DNA of 64,000 nt, taken from NCBI RefSeq assembly GCF_900104945.1, contig NZ_LT629736.1, forward strand, positions 496,001-560,000, written 5' to 3'. Below, one piece after another: positions 10,573 to 19,607 of the stretch. Under the pieces are notes generated by a model that ran no database searches, had not been told where the DNA came from, and saw only the letters and a program-made list of their open reading frames with translations. This stretch comes from Halopseudomonas xinjiangensis (GTDB lineage: Bacteria; Pseudomonadota; Gammaproteobacteria; Pseudomonadales; Pseudomonadaceae). Both the position numbers and the translations under genes were made by a program. Within the stretch, counting starts at the first letter, position 1, and each line of letters opens with the position of its first letter.

Positions 10573-12054
10573 TCAATCCAGCTTGTGCTTCATCACCTTA
10601 CCGTTGGCATTGCGCGGCAGGGATGGGTATTGCTGATATAGGCGCGGCATCTTGTAATCAGCGAGTAGTGGCTGGAGGTAGTCGCGCAGCGCCTGCTCGA
10701 TATTGTCGACGGGCTCGCGCAGCACTACGCAGGCCTTGACCGTTTCGCCCCATTGCTCATGAGGTGCGCCGATCACCGCGACTTCAGCGATGGCAGGATG
10801 CTGTTCGAGCAGGGCTTCGATTTCACGCGGGTAGATATTCACCCCGCCAGAAATGATCAGATCCTTCTTGCGACCCACGATCCACAGATAGCCATCGCTG
10901 TCCCGCCAGGCCAGGTCGCCGCTGAACAGCCAGCCCTCCTCGGTCAGGCATTCAGCAGTGGCCTGTGGGTTGTTCCAGTAGCCCAGCATCATGCCTTCAC
11001 CACGGATCTGGATCTCGCCGACAAGCTCGTCTGCCACGTGGTGCTGCTGCTCGTCCACCAGGCGGACCTCGGTGTGCAGGGCGCCGCGTCGGCCGATGGA
11101 GCCCGCCTTGTGCCGATGCTCCTCTGGCGTCATCAAGGTGCCGCTGGGTCCGGCTTCGGTGAGGCCGTAGACGCAATACAGCTGATCCGAATCCAGCGCG
11201 TCGCGCACCTTGCGTACCTGCTCGGTCGACAGCGGGGCACCGCCGTAGATCCAGGCCTGCATCGAACTCAGATCGCGCTTGCGCACGTCCGGCTGTGCCG
11301 CGGTCAGCAGAAAGGCCACCGGCGCGCCGAAGAAGTGCGTAGTGCGTTCACTTTCGACGAAATCGAGCAGCAGGTCGGGACGAAACTCGTTGAGCACCAC
11401 GTGGCTGGCGCCGGTCAGCGTGCCCCCGAGCAGGAATACATGCACCGGCGCCGAGTGGGTCAAGGGCATCATGTGCAACAGCCGGCTCTCGTGACGCACG
11501 CCCATCTCTACCGCAGTCGACGTCGCCACGGTGAGTAGATTGTGATGGCTGAACAGCACGCCCTTGGGCTTGCCGGTAGTGCCGGAGGTATACAGCAGAG
11601 TGCAAGGATCGGCAGGCGAAATGGTTGGTGCCCGGAAGCTGTTCGGCTCCTCGGCCAGCAACGAAGCAGGGTCGTCCAGCATCAGCAACGACCGACGCAA
11701 CGAATCCGACTGATCGAGCTCCTTCTGTTGCGAGGCGCTGCTTAGCAGCAGGCGTGCCCCGCAATCCGCGAGGATGTATTCCAGCTCGCCTGCGGTGAGT
11801 CTGGCATTGATCGGTACGACGACTGCGCCCAGGCTGATCACCGCGAAATAGCCAAGCACCCATGGGTAGCCGTTGGGCATGAATAGGGCGACGCGGTCGC
11901 CGGGCTGAATGTCGCACCGGGTTTGAAGATGGCCAGCGAGCTTCAGTGCTTCATCGTGCAGCTGACTCCAGGTATGGCGGCTGGAAGCCGTGATGATCGC
12001 TTCGGGATTCGGGTATTTGCGCGCATTAAGCGCCAGCAGTTCGGCGATGTGCAT
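10573..12054 (-). CDS. AMP-dependent acyl-CoA synthetase / ligase
   Basis: A 493-residue ANL-superfamily enzyme that would activate a carboxylic acid to acyl-AMP and then acyl-CoA. Motifs are intact: the P-loop-like LLYTSGTTGKPKGV, VYGLTEAG, the hinge region SGDLAWRDSDGYLWIVGRKKD, and a C-terminal catalytic lysine in RNANGKV. No signal or membrane segment is present. The start is ATG 12054; a much longer frame running into aidB is an artefact. Substrate cannot be named from sequence; medium- to long-chain fatty acids are likely. It follows aidB by 62 bases. Confidence 0.88.
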   Translation of the reverse strand: MHIAELLALNARKYPNPEAIITASSRHTWSQLHDEALKLAGHLQTRCDIQPGDRVALFMPNGYPWVLGYFAVISLGAVVVPINARLTAGELEYILADCGARLLLSSASQQKELDQSDSLRRSLLMLDDPASLLAEEPNSFRAPTISPADPCTLLYTSGTTGKPKGVLFSHHNLLTVATSTAVEMGVRHESRLLHMMPLTHSAPVHVFLLGGTLTGASHVVLNEFRPDLLLDFVESERTTHFFGAPVAFLLTAAQPDVRKRDLSSMQAWIYGGAPLSTEQVRKVRDALDSDQLYCVYGLTEAGPSGTLMTPEEHRHKAGSIGRRGALHTEVRLVDEQQHHVADELVGEIQIRGEGMMLGYWNNPQATAECLTEEGWLFSGDLAWRDSDGYLWIVGRKKDLIISGGVNIYPREIEALLEQHPAIAEVAVIGAPHEQWGETVKACVVLREPVDNIEQALRDYLQPLLADYKMPRLYQQYPSLPRNANGKVMKHKLD

Positions 12055-12116
12055 GGATCGGGCTCTCGTTCTTGTTATCTGTTTGAGCGGCTCCGGTGCC
12101 CCGGAGCCGGATCGAT

Positions 12117-13766
12117 TCAGCCGTGGTTGGGCGTCGAGCGTGCAACCAGTTGTTCCACCTCTATGCCTCGGGGCAGGGTGCCGAAGGCGCGCCCGTGCCC
12201 GGCCAGACGGCTGGCCATGAAGGCGTCGGAGACGGTTGCATTGCCGGCTTCGAGTAGCAGTTTCGCCTGTAGAGCGACCGCTACGTCCTCGGTCAGCTGG
12301 CGGGCGCGATACTGAATGTCGTCGGTATCGCGGAAGTCCCTTTTCAGTCGCTCGATATGCGCACCAAGCCGGGCGTCGCCGTGGCCGTCGCCGAGCTCGG
12401 AGAACAGAGCTTCGAGAACGCCGGCTTCCTTGGACAGCGCACGCAGCACATCCAGACACTGTACGTTGCCGGAGCCTTCCCAGATGGAGTTGACCGGGGC
12501 CTCGCGATACAGGCGCGGCAGTATGGTCTCCTCGACATAGCCGGCGCCGCCGAGGCATTCCTGAGCCTCATTGATTATTGCCGGCGCGCGCTTGCAGATC
12601 CAATACTTGCCGATAGCGGTGACCAGGCGGGCGAACTTCGCTTCCTGTTCGTTGTGCGGGTTATCCAGCGCCTTGCCCATGCGCATGGTCAGGGCCAGCG
12701 CCGCTTCGCTTTCCAGCGCCAGGTCGGCCAGTACGTTCTGCATCAGCGGCTGGTCAGCCAGCACGCGGCCGCCGACGGTGCGATAGGCGCAGTGATGCGC
12801 AGCCTGGGTCAGCGCCTGGCGCATCAGTGAGCTGGATCCGATCATGCAGTCGAAGCGAGTCAGCGAGACCATTTCGATGATGGTCGGTACGCCGCGACCT
12901 TCTTCGCCGATCATCCAGGCGTGGGCGCCACGGAACTCCACTTCGCTGGACGCGTTGGCCCAGTTGCCCAGCTTGTTCTTCAGCCGCTGGATGTAAAATT
13001 GGTTACGGGTGCCATCGGGGCGGTGCCTGGGTAGCAAAAAACAGCACAACCCCTTGTCGGTATAGGCGAGCGTCAGAAACGCATCGCACATCGGCGCGGA
13101 GCAGAACCACTTGTGTCCAACCAGCTCGTAAGCCTGGCCCGGTCCGCCGATGCCGGCGGGGTAGGCGCGAGTGGTGTTGGCCCGGACATCGGTGCCGCCC
13201 TGCTTTTCGGTCATCGCCATGCCGATGGTCGCGCCGGTTTTCTGTTCGATCGGCAGGTTTCGCGGATCGTACTGGCGAGACAGGATCTTCGGCAGCCAGA
13301 CGTCAGCCACGTCGGATTGCAGGCGCAGCGCCGGAATACAGGCGAACGTCATCGTCATCGGGCAGCTGGTCCCGGCTTCGGCCTGATTGTGCAGATACAT
13401 GGTGGCGGCACGGGCCACCTGCGCGCCGGCACGTGGATCGGTCCAGGGTGCCGAGGTGATGCCGGCGCTGATGCCGGCCGTCATTAACTCGTGGTAGGCG
13501 GGATGGAACTCGACCAGATCGACACGATGGCCGTAACGGTCATGGCTCTTGAACAGCGGCTTGTTCTCGTTGGCGAGGAAGCCAGCCTGCATCAGCGGGC
13601 CGCCAGCCAGCTCGCCGTATTCGCTGAGCGCCTGGTCGGCCCACTCGCCCTGGTAGCGGCGGACCCACTCCTGCAACGGCAGGTCCTGTCGGTAGAGATT
13701 GGCCCCGTCCAGCGGCGGCACCTGATTGGTGACGTCGTGGGTTTCGGCGTAGGCGTGGAGATTCAT
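12117..13766 (-). CDS. aidB: AidB-like acyl-CoA dehydrogenase
   Basis: A 549-residue flavoprotein of the AidB subfamily (E. coli AidB is 541 residues), which is induced by alkylating agents, binds DNA and has weak isovaleryl-CoA dehydrogenase activity. AidB-typical segments include NLYRQDLPLQEW, EAGTSCPMTMTFA, GMAMTEKQGGTDVRANTTRA, HKWFCSAPMCDAFL, and LYREAPVNSIWEGSGN. The start overlaps the tetR stop by four bases (ATGA), so the two are translationally coupled. Here it is tied to a TetR regulator and a ligase rather than to ada, so a role in acyl-CoA catabolism is as likely as DNA protection. Confidence 0.9.
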   Translation of the reverse strand: MNLHAYAETHDVTNQVPPLDGANLYRQDLPLQEWVRRYQGEWADQALSEYGELAGGPLMQAGFLANENKPLFKSHDRYGHRVDLVEFHPAYHELMTAGISAGITSAPWTDPRAGAQVARAATMYLHNQAEAGTSCPMTMTFACIPALRLQSDVADVWLPKILSRQYDPRNLPIEQKTGATIGMAMTEKQGGTDVRANTTRAYPAGIGGPGQAYELVGHKWFCSAPMCDAFLTLAYTDKGLCCFLLPRHRPDGTRNQFYIQRLKNKLGNWANASSEVEFRGAHAWMIGEEGRGVPTIIEMVSLTRFDCMIGSSSLMRQALTQAAHHCAYRTVGGRVLADQPLMQNVLADLALESEAALALTMRMGKALDNPHNEQEAKFARLVTAIGKYWICKRAPAIINEAQECLGGAGYVEETILPRLYREAPVNSIWEGSGNVQCLDVLRALSKEAGVLEALFSELGDGHGDARLGAHIERLKRDFRDTDDIQYRARQLTEDVAVALQAKLLLEAGNATVSDAFMASRLAGHGRAFGTLPRGIEVEQLVARSTPNHG

Positions 13767-14404
13767 GCGCTGTGCTCCTTCGCGCCCAGGGCGCGCAAAC
13801 TGAAACGAATGATCGCCCGGGTGACGCTTTCCAAGCTGTCGCTGGGCAGGCCGCTGGCGCGTGCGGCCCGTGCCTGCGGCGACAAGGGGCCAACCAGGGC
13901 TTCGGCCACGGCGCCAACCAGGCAGGCGGCAGTGAGCGGGACGTGCTCGACGTTCAGACTGCCGTCGCGGTTACCCTCGCGAATCAGCGAGCAATAAAGC
14001 TCCCCGTAAGCTTCACGAAAGCGCAGGCGCTGTTCGTCTACTTCGGGCTCCACCGGTTCGGCGATCAATGCATACGCCAGCTGGCGGCTATGCCAGGCAC
14101 GTGCAGCGAATTCGCCTACGCCTCCGGCGAGCCGCTGCGCTGCGCTGCCCGGCCGGCTGAACTGTTCACGCAGCGCTTCGAACTCGATACGCGTAGCGCG
14201 GGTGAAAATCTCGGCGGCCAGCGCACCCTTGCCTGGGAAGTAACGGTACAGGCTGCCGGTGGCGACGCCTGCGGTCGCGGCCAGCCCGCTCATGTTCAGC
14301 GCTGCGAACCCGCCCTCGGCGACCTGTTGCATGCCGCAATCAAGGATGTGCTCGCGCAGCGCCTTATCGCGCTCCGCTCGTGCTTCGGTGGTCCGATACG
14401 CCAT
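13763..14404 (-). CDS. TetR/AcrR family transcriptional regulator
   Basis: A 213-residue regulator with an N-terminal helix-turn-helix (about residues 15-62, containing GLAATAGVATGSLYRYFPGKG) and a helical ligand-binding C-terminal half. It is the first gene of the tetR-aidB-ligase-thioesterase group, so it probably controls that group and itself; similar regulators respond to acyl-CoA. The upstream 117 bases to DUF2788 hold its promoter, but I could not point to a clear operator. Confidence 0.88.
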   Translation of the reverse strand: MAYRTTEARAERDKALREHILDCGMQQVAEGGFAALNMSGLAATAGVATGSLYRYFPGKGALAAEIFTRATRIEFEALREQFSRPGSAAQRLAGGVGEFAARAWHSRQLAYALIAEPVEPEVDEQRLRFREAYGELYCSLIREGNRDGSLNVEHVPLTAACLVGAVAEALVGPLSPQARAARASGLPSDSLESVTRAIIRFSLRALGAKEHSA

Positions 14405-14521
14405 GGTCTGAATCCGGATTCATATCATGGACACAGTGAAGCAGCATTCGCTGAAAGGTACAGGTGGGAGATTGATCAGATTGCAGGGGAATTCGGCCAG
14501 CAGGGGTCGCCGGCCAGGAAT

Positions 14522-14719
14522 TCAGTCGAGGAAAATAATGACGACTTCCTTGATGATGAAGGCAGCCACGCCCAGGCCCAGGCCAAAGAACAGCACAGCG
14601 GTGCCCCAGCGGCCAGCCTGTGATTTCTTGGCCAGGTCCCAGACGATGAAACCCATGAAAGCGACCAGGCCGAGCAGCATCACCGGCATGGCTATGGCTT
14701 CAAATTGTTGATAATCCAA
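14522..14719 (-). CDS. DUF2788 small membrane protein
   Basis: A 65-residue protein with two hydrophobic helices (about residues 11-28 and 40-62) separated by a short basic loop, DLAKKSQAGRWG. Size and sequence fit DUF2788, a small inner-membrane family of unknown function found in pseudomonads. GGGAGG lies about eight bases before the ATG, a strong ribosome-binding site. Confidence 0.8.
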   Translation of the reverse strand: MDYQQFEAIAMPVMLLGLVAFMGFIVWDLAKKSQAGRWGTAVLFFGLGLGVAAFIIKEVVIIFLD

Positions 14720-14784
14720 ATCCGACCTCCCTCGTAAAAGGCGCGAATGATACAGCGCGGGCTCGCAGGATACCTCTTCGCGCC

Positions 14785-15273
14785 TTACTGCAGACCCATG
14801 TGCTGCAGGGGGAGTTCGGTCGAGCTGATCACCCGATTGAGCATGAAGCTCGAGCGCACGCTGGAGACACCCTCGATACGGGTGAGCTTGCCTAGCAGAA
14901 ACTGCTGATAATGCTCCATATCCGGGACCACCACGCGTAGCTGGTAATCGGCATCCATTCCAGTCACCAGGCAGCAGTCGAGTACTTCCGGGCAGTCGCG
15001 GATGACCTGCTCGAAGCCAGCGAAGCGTTCCGGCGTATGACGGTCCATGCCGATCAGGACGAAGGCCGTCAGCTTCAACCCGAGTTTGCTGGGGTCGAGC
15101 AGGGCTACCTGCTTGACGATGTAGCCACTATCCTCCAATTGCTTGACGCGCCGCGAACAGGGGGAAGGCGAGAGACCAATGCGCTCGGCGAGCTCCTGAT
15201 TACTGATGCGGGCGTCGCGCTGCAGCTCTGAAAGAATCTTCAGGTCGTAACGGTCAAGATTGTGCTCGGACAT
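14785..15273 (-). CDS. Lrp/AsnC family transcriptional regulator
   Basis: A 162-residue regulator with an N-terminal winged helix-turn-helix (LDRYDLKILSELQRDARISN, then LAERIGLSPSPCSRRVKQLE) and a C-terminal RAM ligand-binding domain (about 75-150). It may be Lrp itself or a paralogue of the BkdR/DadR type. ATG 15273 fits the family start; an upstream in-frame codon at 15348 does not. The 80 bases before it are AT-rich (ATATTGC repeats), plausible for autoregulation. No divergent target gene is next to it. Confidence 0.87.
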   Translation of the reverse strand: MSEHNLDRYDLKILSELQRDARISNQELAERIGLSPSPCSRRVKQLEDSGYIVKQVALLDPSKLGLKLTAFVLIGMDRHTPERFAGFEQVIRDCPEVLDCCLVTGMDADYQLRVVVPDMEHYQQFLLGKLTRIEGVSSVRSSFMLNRVISSTELPLQHMGLQ

Positions 15274-15544
15274 GGTATTGGCCAAATATATTGCTGAAAT
15301 GTGTGGACTTCCGGCTATTCGTTGCTGATATATCCGGTGATTGAGCAATATTAGACAAGAAATTGCCGCGATGCATGCGTAATATTGGTTTCAGGTTTTC
15401 AGCCCCAACCGGCTTGTCCACCCAACTCCCGCATCCAGGGAGCAGGAGGCGTCCGAATCTACCGATTCAGTCGTCACCCGGTTGCCCAGCCCACAAGGCT
15501 CAGGGACAGGCAGCATCCCACCCGGATGCCAGACGGACGACATC
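15274..15544. other. Intergenic region, no gene seen
   Basis: Together with the terminator to the right, this is the only stretch longer than 300 bases without a gene. The left 90 bases are AT-rich and probably hold the promoter of the Lrp-type regulator. The remaining 180 bases contain only short open frames on either strand, without a ribosome-binding site or recognisable protein; I see no RNA gene. Confidence 0.6.
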
Positions 15545-15584
15545 AAAAAAGGCGGACCGCCGGTTTCGGCGGTCCGCCTTTTTT
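15545..15584 (-). terminator. Rho-independent terminator of the CDF gene
   Basis: Perfect 11-base arms (GGCGGACCGCC at 15551-15561 and GGCGGTCCGCC at 15568-15578) around a six-base loop, flanked by six A on the left and six T on the right. On the minus strand it ends the transcript of the cation exporter, whose stop codon is a few bases before. It would also work on the plus strand. Confidence 0.9.
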
Positions 15585-15588
15585 CTAT

Positions 15589-16473
15589 TCAGACCGGGTC
15601 CTTGTGCACCAGCACTTCGGCCTGTGGATAGCCGCTCTGGATGGCCTTGCGCACGTTCTCGCCCAGTTCATGGGCTTCGTTCAGCGACAGATCGCCGGGT
15701 AGTTCCACATGCACCTGCATGAACCAGTGCTGGCCGGACTCACGTGTCCGCAGGTCATGCACGCCGATCACGCCAGGCACCTCGCGGGCGAGGCGCAGGG
15801 CGTTGCTGCGCACCTCGTCCGGTAACTCGTGATCCATCAGGATCTGCATGGCGGTCAGGCCGATGGTGATCGCGCCATAGCCGATGTAGATGGCAATGCC
15901 GATGCCGAAAATCGAATCCGCGCGCGCGACACCGTAATAGGCCAGTATCAGCGCCAGAATGATGCTCGCGTTCATCAGCAGGTCGGAGCGGTAGTGCAGG
16001 GCATCAGCGCGGATGGCGGTGGACTGGGTACGCTTGACCACATGCCGCTGCAGCAACAGCAGGCAGATCGTGGCTGCGATCGAAAACAGCATGACGCCGA
16101 CGCCGAGCCAGGCAGCATCCAGCGGTTCCGGATCAGCCAGACGCTTGATGCCCTGTAGCAGCACCAAGACCGCAGAGCCGGTGATGAAAGCGCTCTGTGC
16201 CAGGCCGGCCAATGCTTCGGCCTTGCCATGGCCGAAACGATGACCACGGTCGGCGGGCTTGAGGGCAACGCGTATTGCCAGCAGGTTGATGATCGACGCG
16301 CCGGCGTCCATCAACGAGTCGATCAGAGACGCGAGCAGGCTGACCGAGCCGGACATCATCCACACCGATGCCTTGAGCACGATCAGCAACAGCGCCACGC
16401 CGACCGAAGCATAGGTCGCCAGCGTCAGCAGGCGTTGGCGCTGACCCGGGTCGAGCGGTTGCGCTGCGGCCAT
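15589..16473 (-). CDS. Cation diffusion facilitator transporter (FieF/CzcD type)
   Basis: A 294-residue CDF family exporter with six membrane helices and a C-terminal cytoplasmic ferredoxin-like domain (about 210-294, with GVIGVHDLRTRESG). Metal-site features are the LIDSLMDAGAS segment in helix 2 and HYRSDLLMN in helix 5 (an HxxxD site); RFGHGKAE is the typical loop after helix 2. It would expel Zn2+ or Fe2+ in exchange for protons; the metal cannot be told from sequence. Its start codon shares one base with the stop of the preceding lipoprotein gene. Confidence 0.9.
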   Translation of the reverse strand: MAAAQPLDPGQRQRLLTLATYASVGVALLLIVLKASVWMMSGSVSLLASLIDSLMDAGASIINLLAIRVALKPADRGHRFGHGKAEALAGLAQSAFITGSAVLVLLQGIKRLADPEPLDAAWLGVGVMLFSIAATICLLLLQRHVVKRTQSTAIRADALHYRSDLLMNASIILALILAYYGVARADSIFGIGIAIYIGYGAITIGLTAMQILMDHELPDEVRSNALRLAREVPGVIGVHDLRTRESGQHWFMQVHVELPGDLSLNEAHELGENVRKAIQSGYPQAEVLVHKDPV

Positions 16474-16883
16474 CAGGCCCGGCTGGCCAGGCCCAATGCG
16501 GCCAGTCGTTCGCTGGCAGGCTTGTTGATCTGCTGGGCGCGCTCGAGCGGCAGGTCCAGTTGCAGCTCTTCACGAATGATCGCCTTGAGCTTGAGCGGAT
16601 CGACCTCGCCGTTTTCATCCACAGCCTGGTCGAGGCGCTCCGGGGCGACGCTGTAGCGGCGGTCCGGCAGGTAGATGGCGCCGGTGGCAAAGTCGACACC
16701 GAAGGCGATCAGCCCTGGCACGACATAAAACAGCAGGCCGATTCCGTTGAGTATCGCCACACCCGGATCGATCTCACCGGTCAGTTGGCCACGGCGTTCC
16801 GGGTAGAAGATGGTGCCGCATGCGCTCAGCTGGGTAACCAGTGCGGCGCTGAGCAAGGCGCAGGCCAGGGGTTTGATGGTCAT
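16473..16883 (-). CDS. Lipoprotein of unknown function
   Basis: A 136-residue protein with a signal peptide and lipobox LSAC (lipidated cysteine C22), a hydrophobic stretch at about residues 47-66 and a charged C-terminal half (DENGEVDPLKLKAIIREELQ). Similar pseudomonad proteins exist but I know no function. It is coupled to the CDF transporter by a one-base overlap, so an envelope role alongside metal export is possible. Confidence 0.75.
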   Translation of the reverse strand: MTIKPLACALLSAALVTQLSACGTIFYPERRGQLTGEIDPGVAILNGIGLLFYVVPGLIAFGVDFATGAIYLPDRRYSVAPERLDQAVDENGEVDPLKLKAIIREELQLDLPLERAQQINKPASERLAALGLASRA

Positions 16884-16975
16884 TCGCGCAACTCCTTTGA
16901 TGAGAAAGTGGCATTACTATACCGGCCACTATGACCGCTAGAATAGTCGACGATTTCCCCTGAGGTAGCTTCGTT

Positions 16976-19522
16976 GTGTGGTTAGACCAAACATTGCCCG
17001 TGAGTGAGGTGCTGCCGGAACTTGACAGACTACTGTCGTCCAGCGCCGCGACGGTGCTGGTGGCACCGCCTGGCGCAGGCAAGACGACGCTCGTTCCTCT
17101 GGCGCTGCTGGACAGCGCCTGGCTTGGCGGGCAGAAGATCATTCTGCTCGAGCCCAGGCGCCTGGCTGCCCGCGCCGCGGCGGAAAGGCTGGCGCAACTG
17201 CTCGGAGAGCCCGTGGGTCAGACGGTTGGCTACCGCATTCGCCTTGAATCTAAGGTGGGCCCTTCCACGCGAATCGAAGTGGTCACCGAGGGCATCCTGC
17301 ACCGGCAACTGCAACAGGATCCGGAGTTGCCTGGCACCGGGCTGGTGATTTTCGACGAGTTTCATGAGCGCAGCCTGGATGCTGACCTTGGCCTCGCCCT
17401 GTGCCTACAAACGCAGCAGTACCTGCGTGACGAGCATTCACTGAAGCTGTTGGTGATGTCTGCCACGCTCGCCGCCGAGCCGATCAGTCGGCTGCTTGGC
17501 GACGCCCCGATCGTACGCAGTGAGGGACGACAGTATCCCGTGGAGATTCGATACGGCGCACCCGCACAGCCGGGCCCGCCATCTGATCGAGCGGTACTGG
17601 ATGCGGTCTTCGACGCCTTGGCGAAAGAGCAGGGCAACCTGCTGGTTTTCCTCCCCGGAACGGCGGAGATACGCAGAGTCCAGGCGGAGCTCGAGCGGAG
17701 CCTGGATGGAAGCCCCGAGGTCGTGCTGGCGCCCTTGTATGGCGACCTGGATCTTGCAGCGCAGCGCCGGGCAATAGCGCCGCCGCCAGACGGCCAGCGC
17801 AAGGTCGTGCTGGCAACCAGTATTGCCGAAACCAGCCTGACCATCGAAGGGATCCGCGTGGTGATCGATGCGGGCCTGGCGCGCGAGGCGGCGTTCGATC
17901 CTGTATCGGGGATGACGCGCCTGCAGACCCGGCGCGTCTCGCGCAGCGCAGCCGAACAGCGAGCCGGGCGTGCCGGTCGGGTTGCGCCGGGCGTTTGCTA
18001 TCGCCTGTGGTCGGCGGGGCAGCACGAACAGCTTGCAGCCCATGCGCAACCTGAAATCCTTCAGGCCGACCTGGCACCACTGGCCCTGCGATTGGCGCAA
18101 TGGGGCATTCAGCAGGCGGATGAACTGGCCTGGCTAGACCCGCCGCCTGTGGCTGCGCTGCAGCAAGGGCGCGATTTGCTGGAGAGACTGGGTGCGTTAC
18201 GCCGCGACGGCGGGCAATGGCAGGTGACCGATCATGGCGCACGCATTGCGGAATTGCCCATGCATCCGCGGCTGGCGCATATGCTCCTGCGCGCCAAAGC
18301 CATCGGGCTGGCGGACACGGCTTGCCGCCTGGCAGCTTTGCTAGGCGAGCGCGACGTGCTGCGCGGCGGTGATTCGGCCGATATCACCCGGCGATTGGAC
18401 CTGTTCGACGACCCGCGTTGTGAAGCCGGTGTCGATCGCGGCGCACTGAGCCGTGCTCGACAACTCGCCGGGCAATGGTCGCGCTTGCTCGCTGGGCAGC
18501 CGCTGGAGGAGGCGGTCGACGATCCGGCCGACGCCGGCTGGGCCGGCATACTCTTGGCGATGGCTTATCCGGATCGCATCGCCCAACGACGAGGCGAGTC
18601 AGGGCAAGAGTACAGACTGGCAAACGGCAAGGCGGCCGGCTTTCCCAGGGCAGATTCCTTGCAAAGTCACGCCTGGCTGGTCGTCGCTGCCCTTGGCGGG
18701 CATGCCGGTCAGCGCAACGCGAGCATTTTCCTCGCTGCGGCGCTGGAGCCAGGCCGGCTCGAACAGTACTTGCCGGAGGTGTTTACTACCGTGGATACGC
18801 TGGAGTGGGATTCGCGTAGCGAGACCCTGGTGGCCGAGCGACAGCGACGGATCGGAGCGGTGATCTTCAGCCGCGAACGTTTGCCGCAAATCGACCCGCA
18901 GCGCCGCGCCGCTGCTCTGTGTGAGGTGGTACGCCGACAGGGTCTGTCGCTGCTGCCCTGGACGCCGGCACTGCGACAATGGCAGGCACGTGTCATGCTG
19001 CTGCGGTCAGCCGAGACTGCCAAGGGCGACGGGAGCGAATGGCCTGACCTGTCGGATGAGCATCTGTTGGAGACACTCGAAGACTGGTTGGCGCCCTGGC
19101 TCGATCGCGTTACCCGGCTGGCACACTTCGGCTCGCTGGACCTCGCCGGCATCCTGGCTTCGATGTTGCCGTGGCCGCTCCCGGCGCGCCTCGATGAGCT
19201 GGCGCCGACCCATTGGACGGTGCCGACCGGCTCGCGGATTCGTATCGACTACAGCGAAACGCCGCCGGTGCTGGCGGTGCGCTTGCAGGAAATGTTCGGC
19301 AGCACCGCAACACCTCGCATCGCTGGTGGCCGGGTGGCGCTCAAACTGCATCTGCTCTCGCCGGCGCAACGACCGTTGCAGATCACCCAGGATCTGGAAG
19401 GTTTCTGGCAGGGAAGCTACAGCGACGTCAAGAAGGACATGAAAGGGCGCTATCCCAAGCACTACTGGCCGGATGATCCACTGCAGGCCGAGCCCACGGC
19501 GCGGGCCAAGCCGCGCAAGTAA
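16976..19522 (+). CDS. hrpB: ATP-dependent RNA helicase HrpB
   Basis: HrpB is a DEAH-type helicase of proteobacteria. The 848 residues show APPGAGKTTLVPL (Walker A, about 30-42), LEPRRLAARAAA, the DEFHERSLDADLGLA box, MSATL, IAETSLTIEGI and QRAGRAGRVAPGVCYRLW, followed by HA2/winged-helix and the HrpB C-terminal domain. The start is taken as GTG 16976, about ten bases after TGAGG; no ATG is near. In-cell substrate is not established for most HrpB proteins. Confidence 0.95.
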   Translation: MWLDQTLPVSEVLPELDRLLSSSAATVLVAPPGAGKTTLVPLALLDSAWLGGQKIILLEPRRLAARAAAERLAQLLGEPVGQTVGYRIRLESKVGPSTRIEVVTEGILHRQLQQDPELPGTGLVIFDEFHERSLDADLGLALCLQTQQYLRDEHSLKLLVMSATLAAEPISRLLGDAPIVRSEGRQYPVEIRYGAPAQPGPPSDRAVLDAVFDALAKEQGNLLVFLPGTAEIRRVQAELERSLDGSPEVVLAPLYGDLDLAAQRRAIAPPPDGQRKVVLATSIAETSLTIEGIRVVIDAGLAREAAFDPVSGMTRLQTRRVSRSAAEQRAGRAGRVAPGVCYRLWSAGQHEQLAAHAQPEILQADLAPLALRLAQWGIQQADELAWLDPPPVAALQQGRDLLERLGALRRDGGQWQVTDHGARIAELPMHPRLAHMLLRAKAIGLADTACRLAALLGERDVLRGGDSADITRRLDLFDDPRCEAGVDRGALSRARQLAGQWSRLLAGQPLEEAVDDPADAGWAGILLAMAYPDRIAQRRGESGQEYRLANGKAAGFPRADSLQSHAWLVVAALGGHAGQRNASIFLAAALEPGRLEQYLPEVFTTVDTLEWDSRSETLVAERQRRIGAVIFSRERLPQIDPQRRAAALCEVVRRQGLSLLPWTPALRQWQARVMLLRSAETAKGDGSEWPDLSDEHLLETLEDWLAPWLDRVTRLAHFGSLDLAGILASMLPWPLPARLDELAPTHWTVPTGSRIRIDYSETPPVLAVRLQEMFGSTATPRIAGGRVALKLHLLSPAQRPLQITQDLEGFWQGSYSDVKKDMKGRYPKHYWPDDPLQAEPTARAKPRK

Positions 19523-19607
19523 TGTTGCGTCTTACGGCACCGTGCCAGTCTTTCGGCGCCGCGGATGACCTCGTACAATGCGACCCCCTTTGAATACGGA
19601 GCCCTGC

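Noticed and set aside
12055..12558. N-terminal extension of the acyl-CoA ligase by 168 codons
   Set aside because: The extension is Arg-rich shadow translation of aidB; the family start is at 12054.
15361..15544. Small gene between the Lrp-type regulator and the CDF exporter
   Set aside because: Only short frames of low complexity without ribosome-binding sites; it reads as spacer plus terminator.
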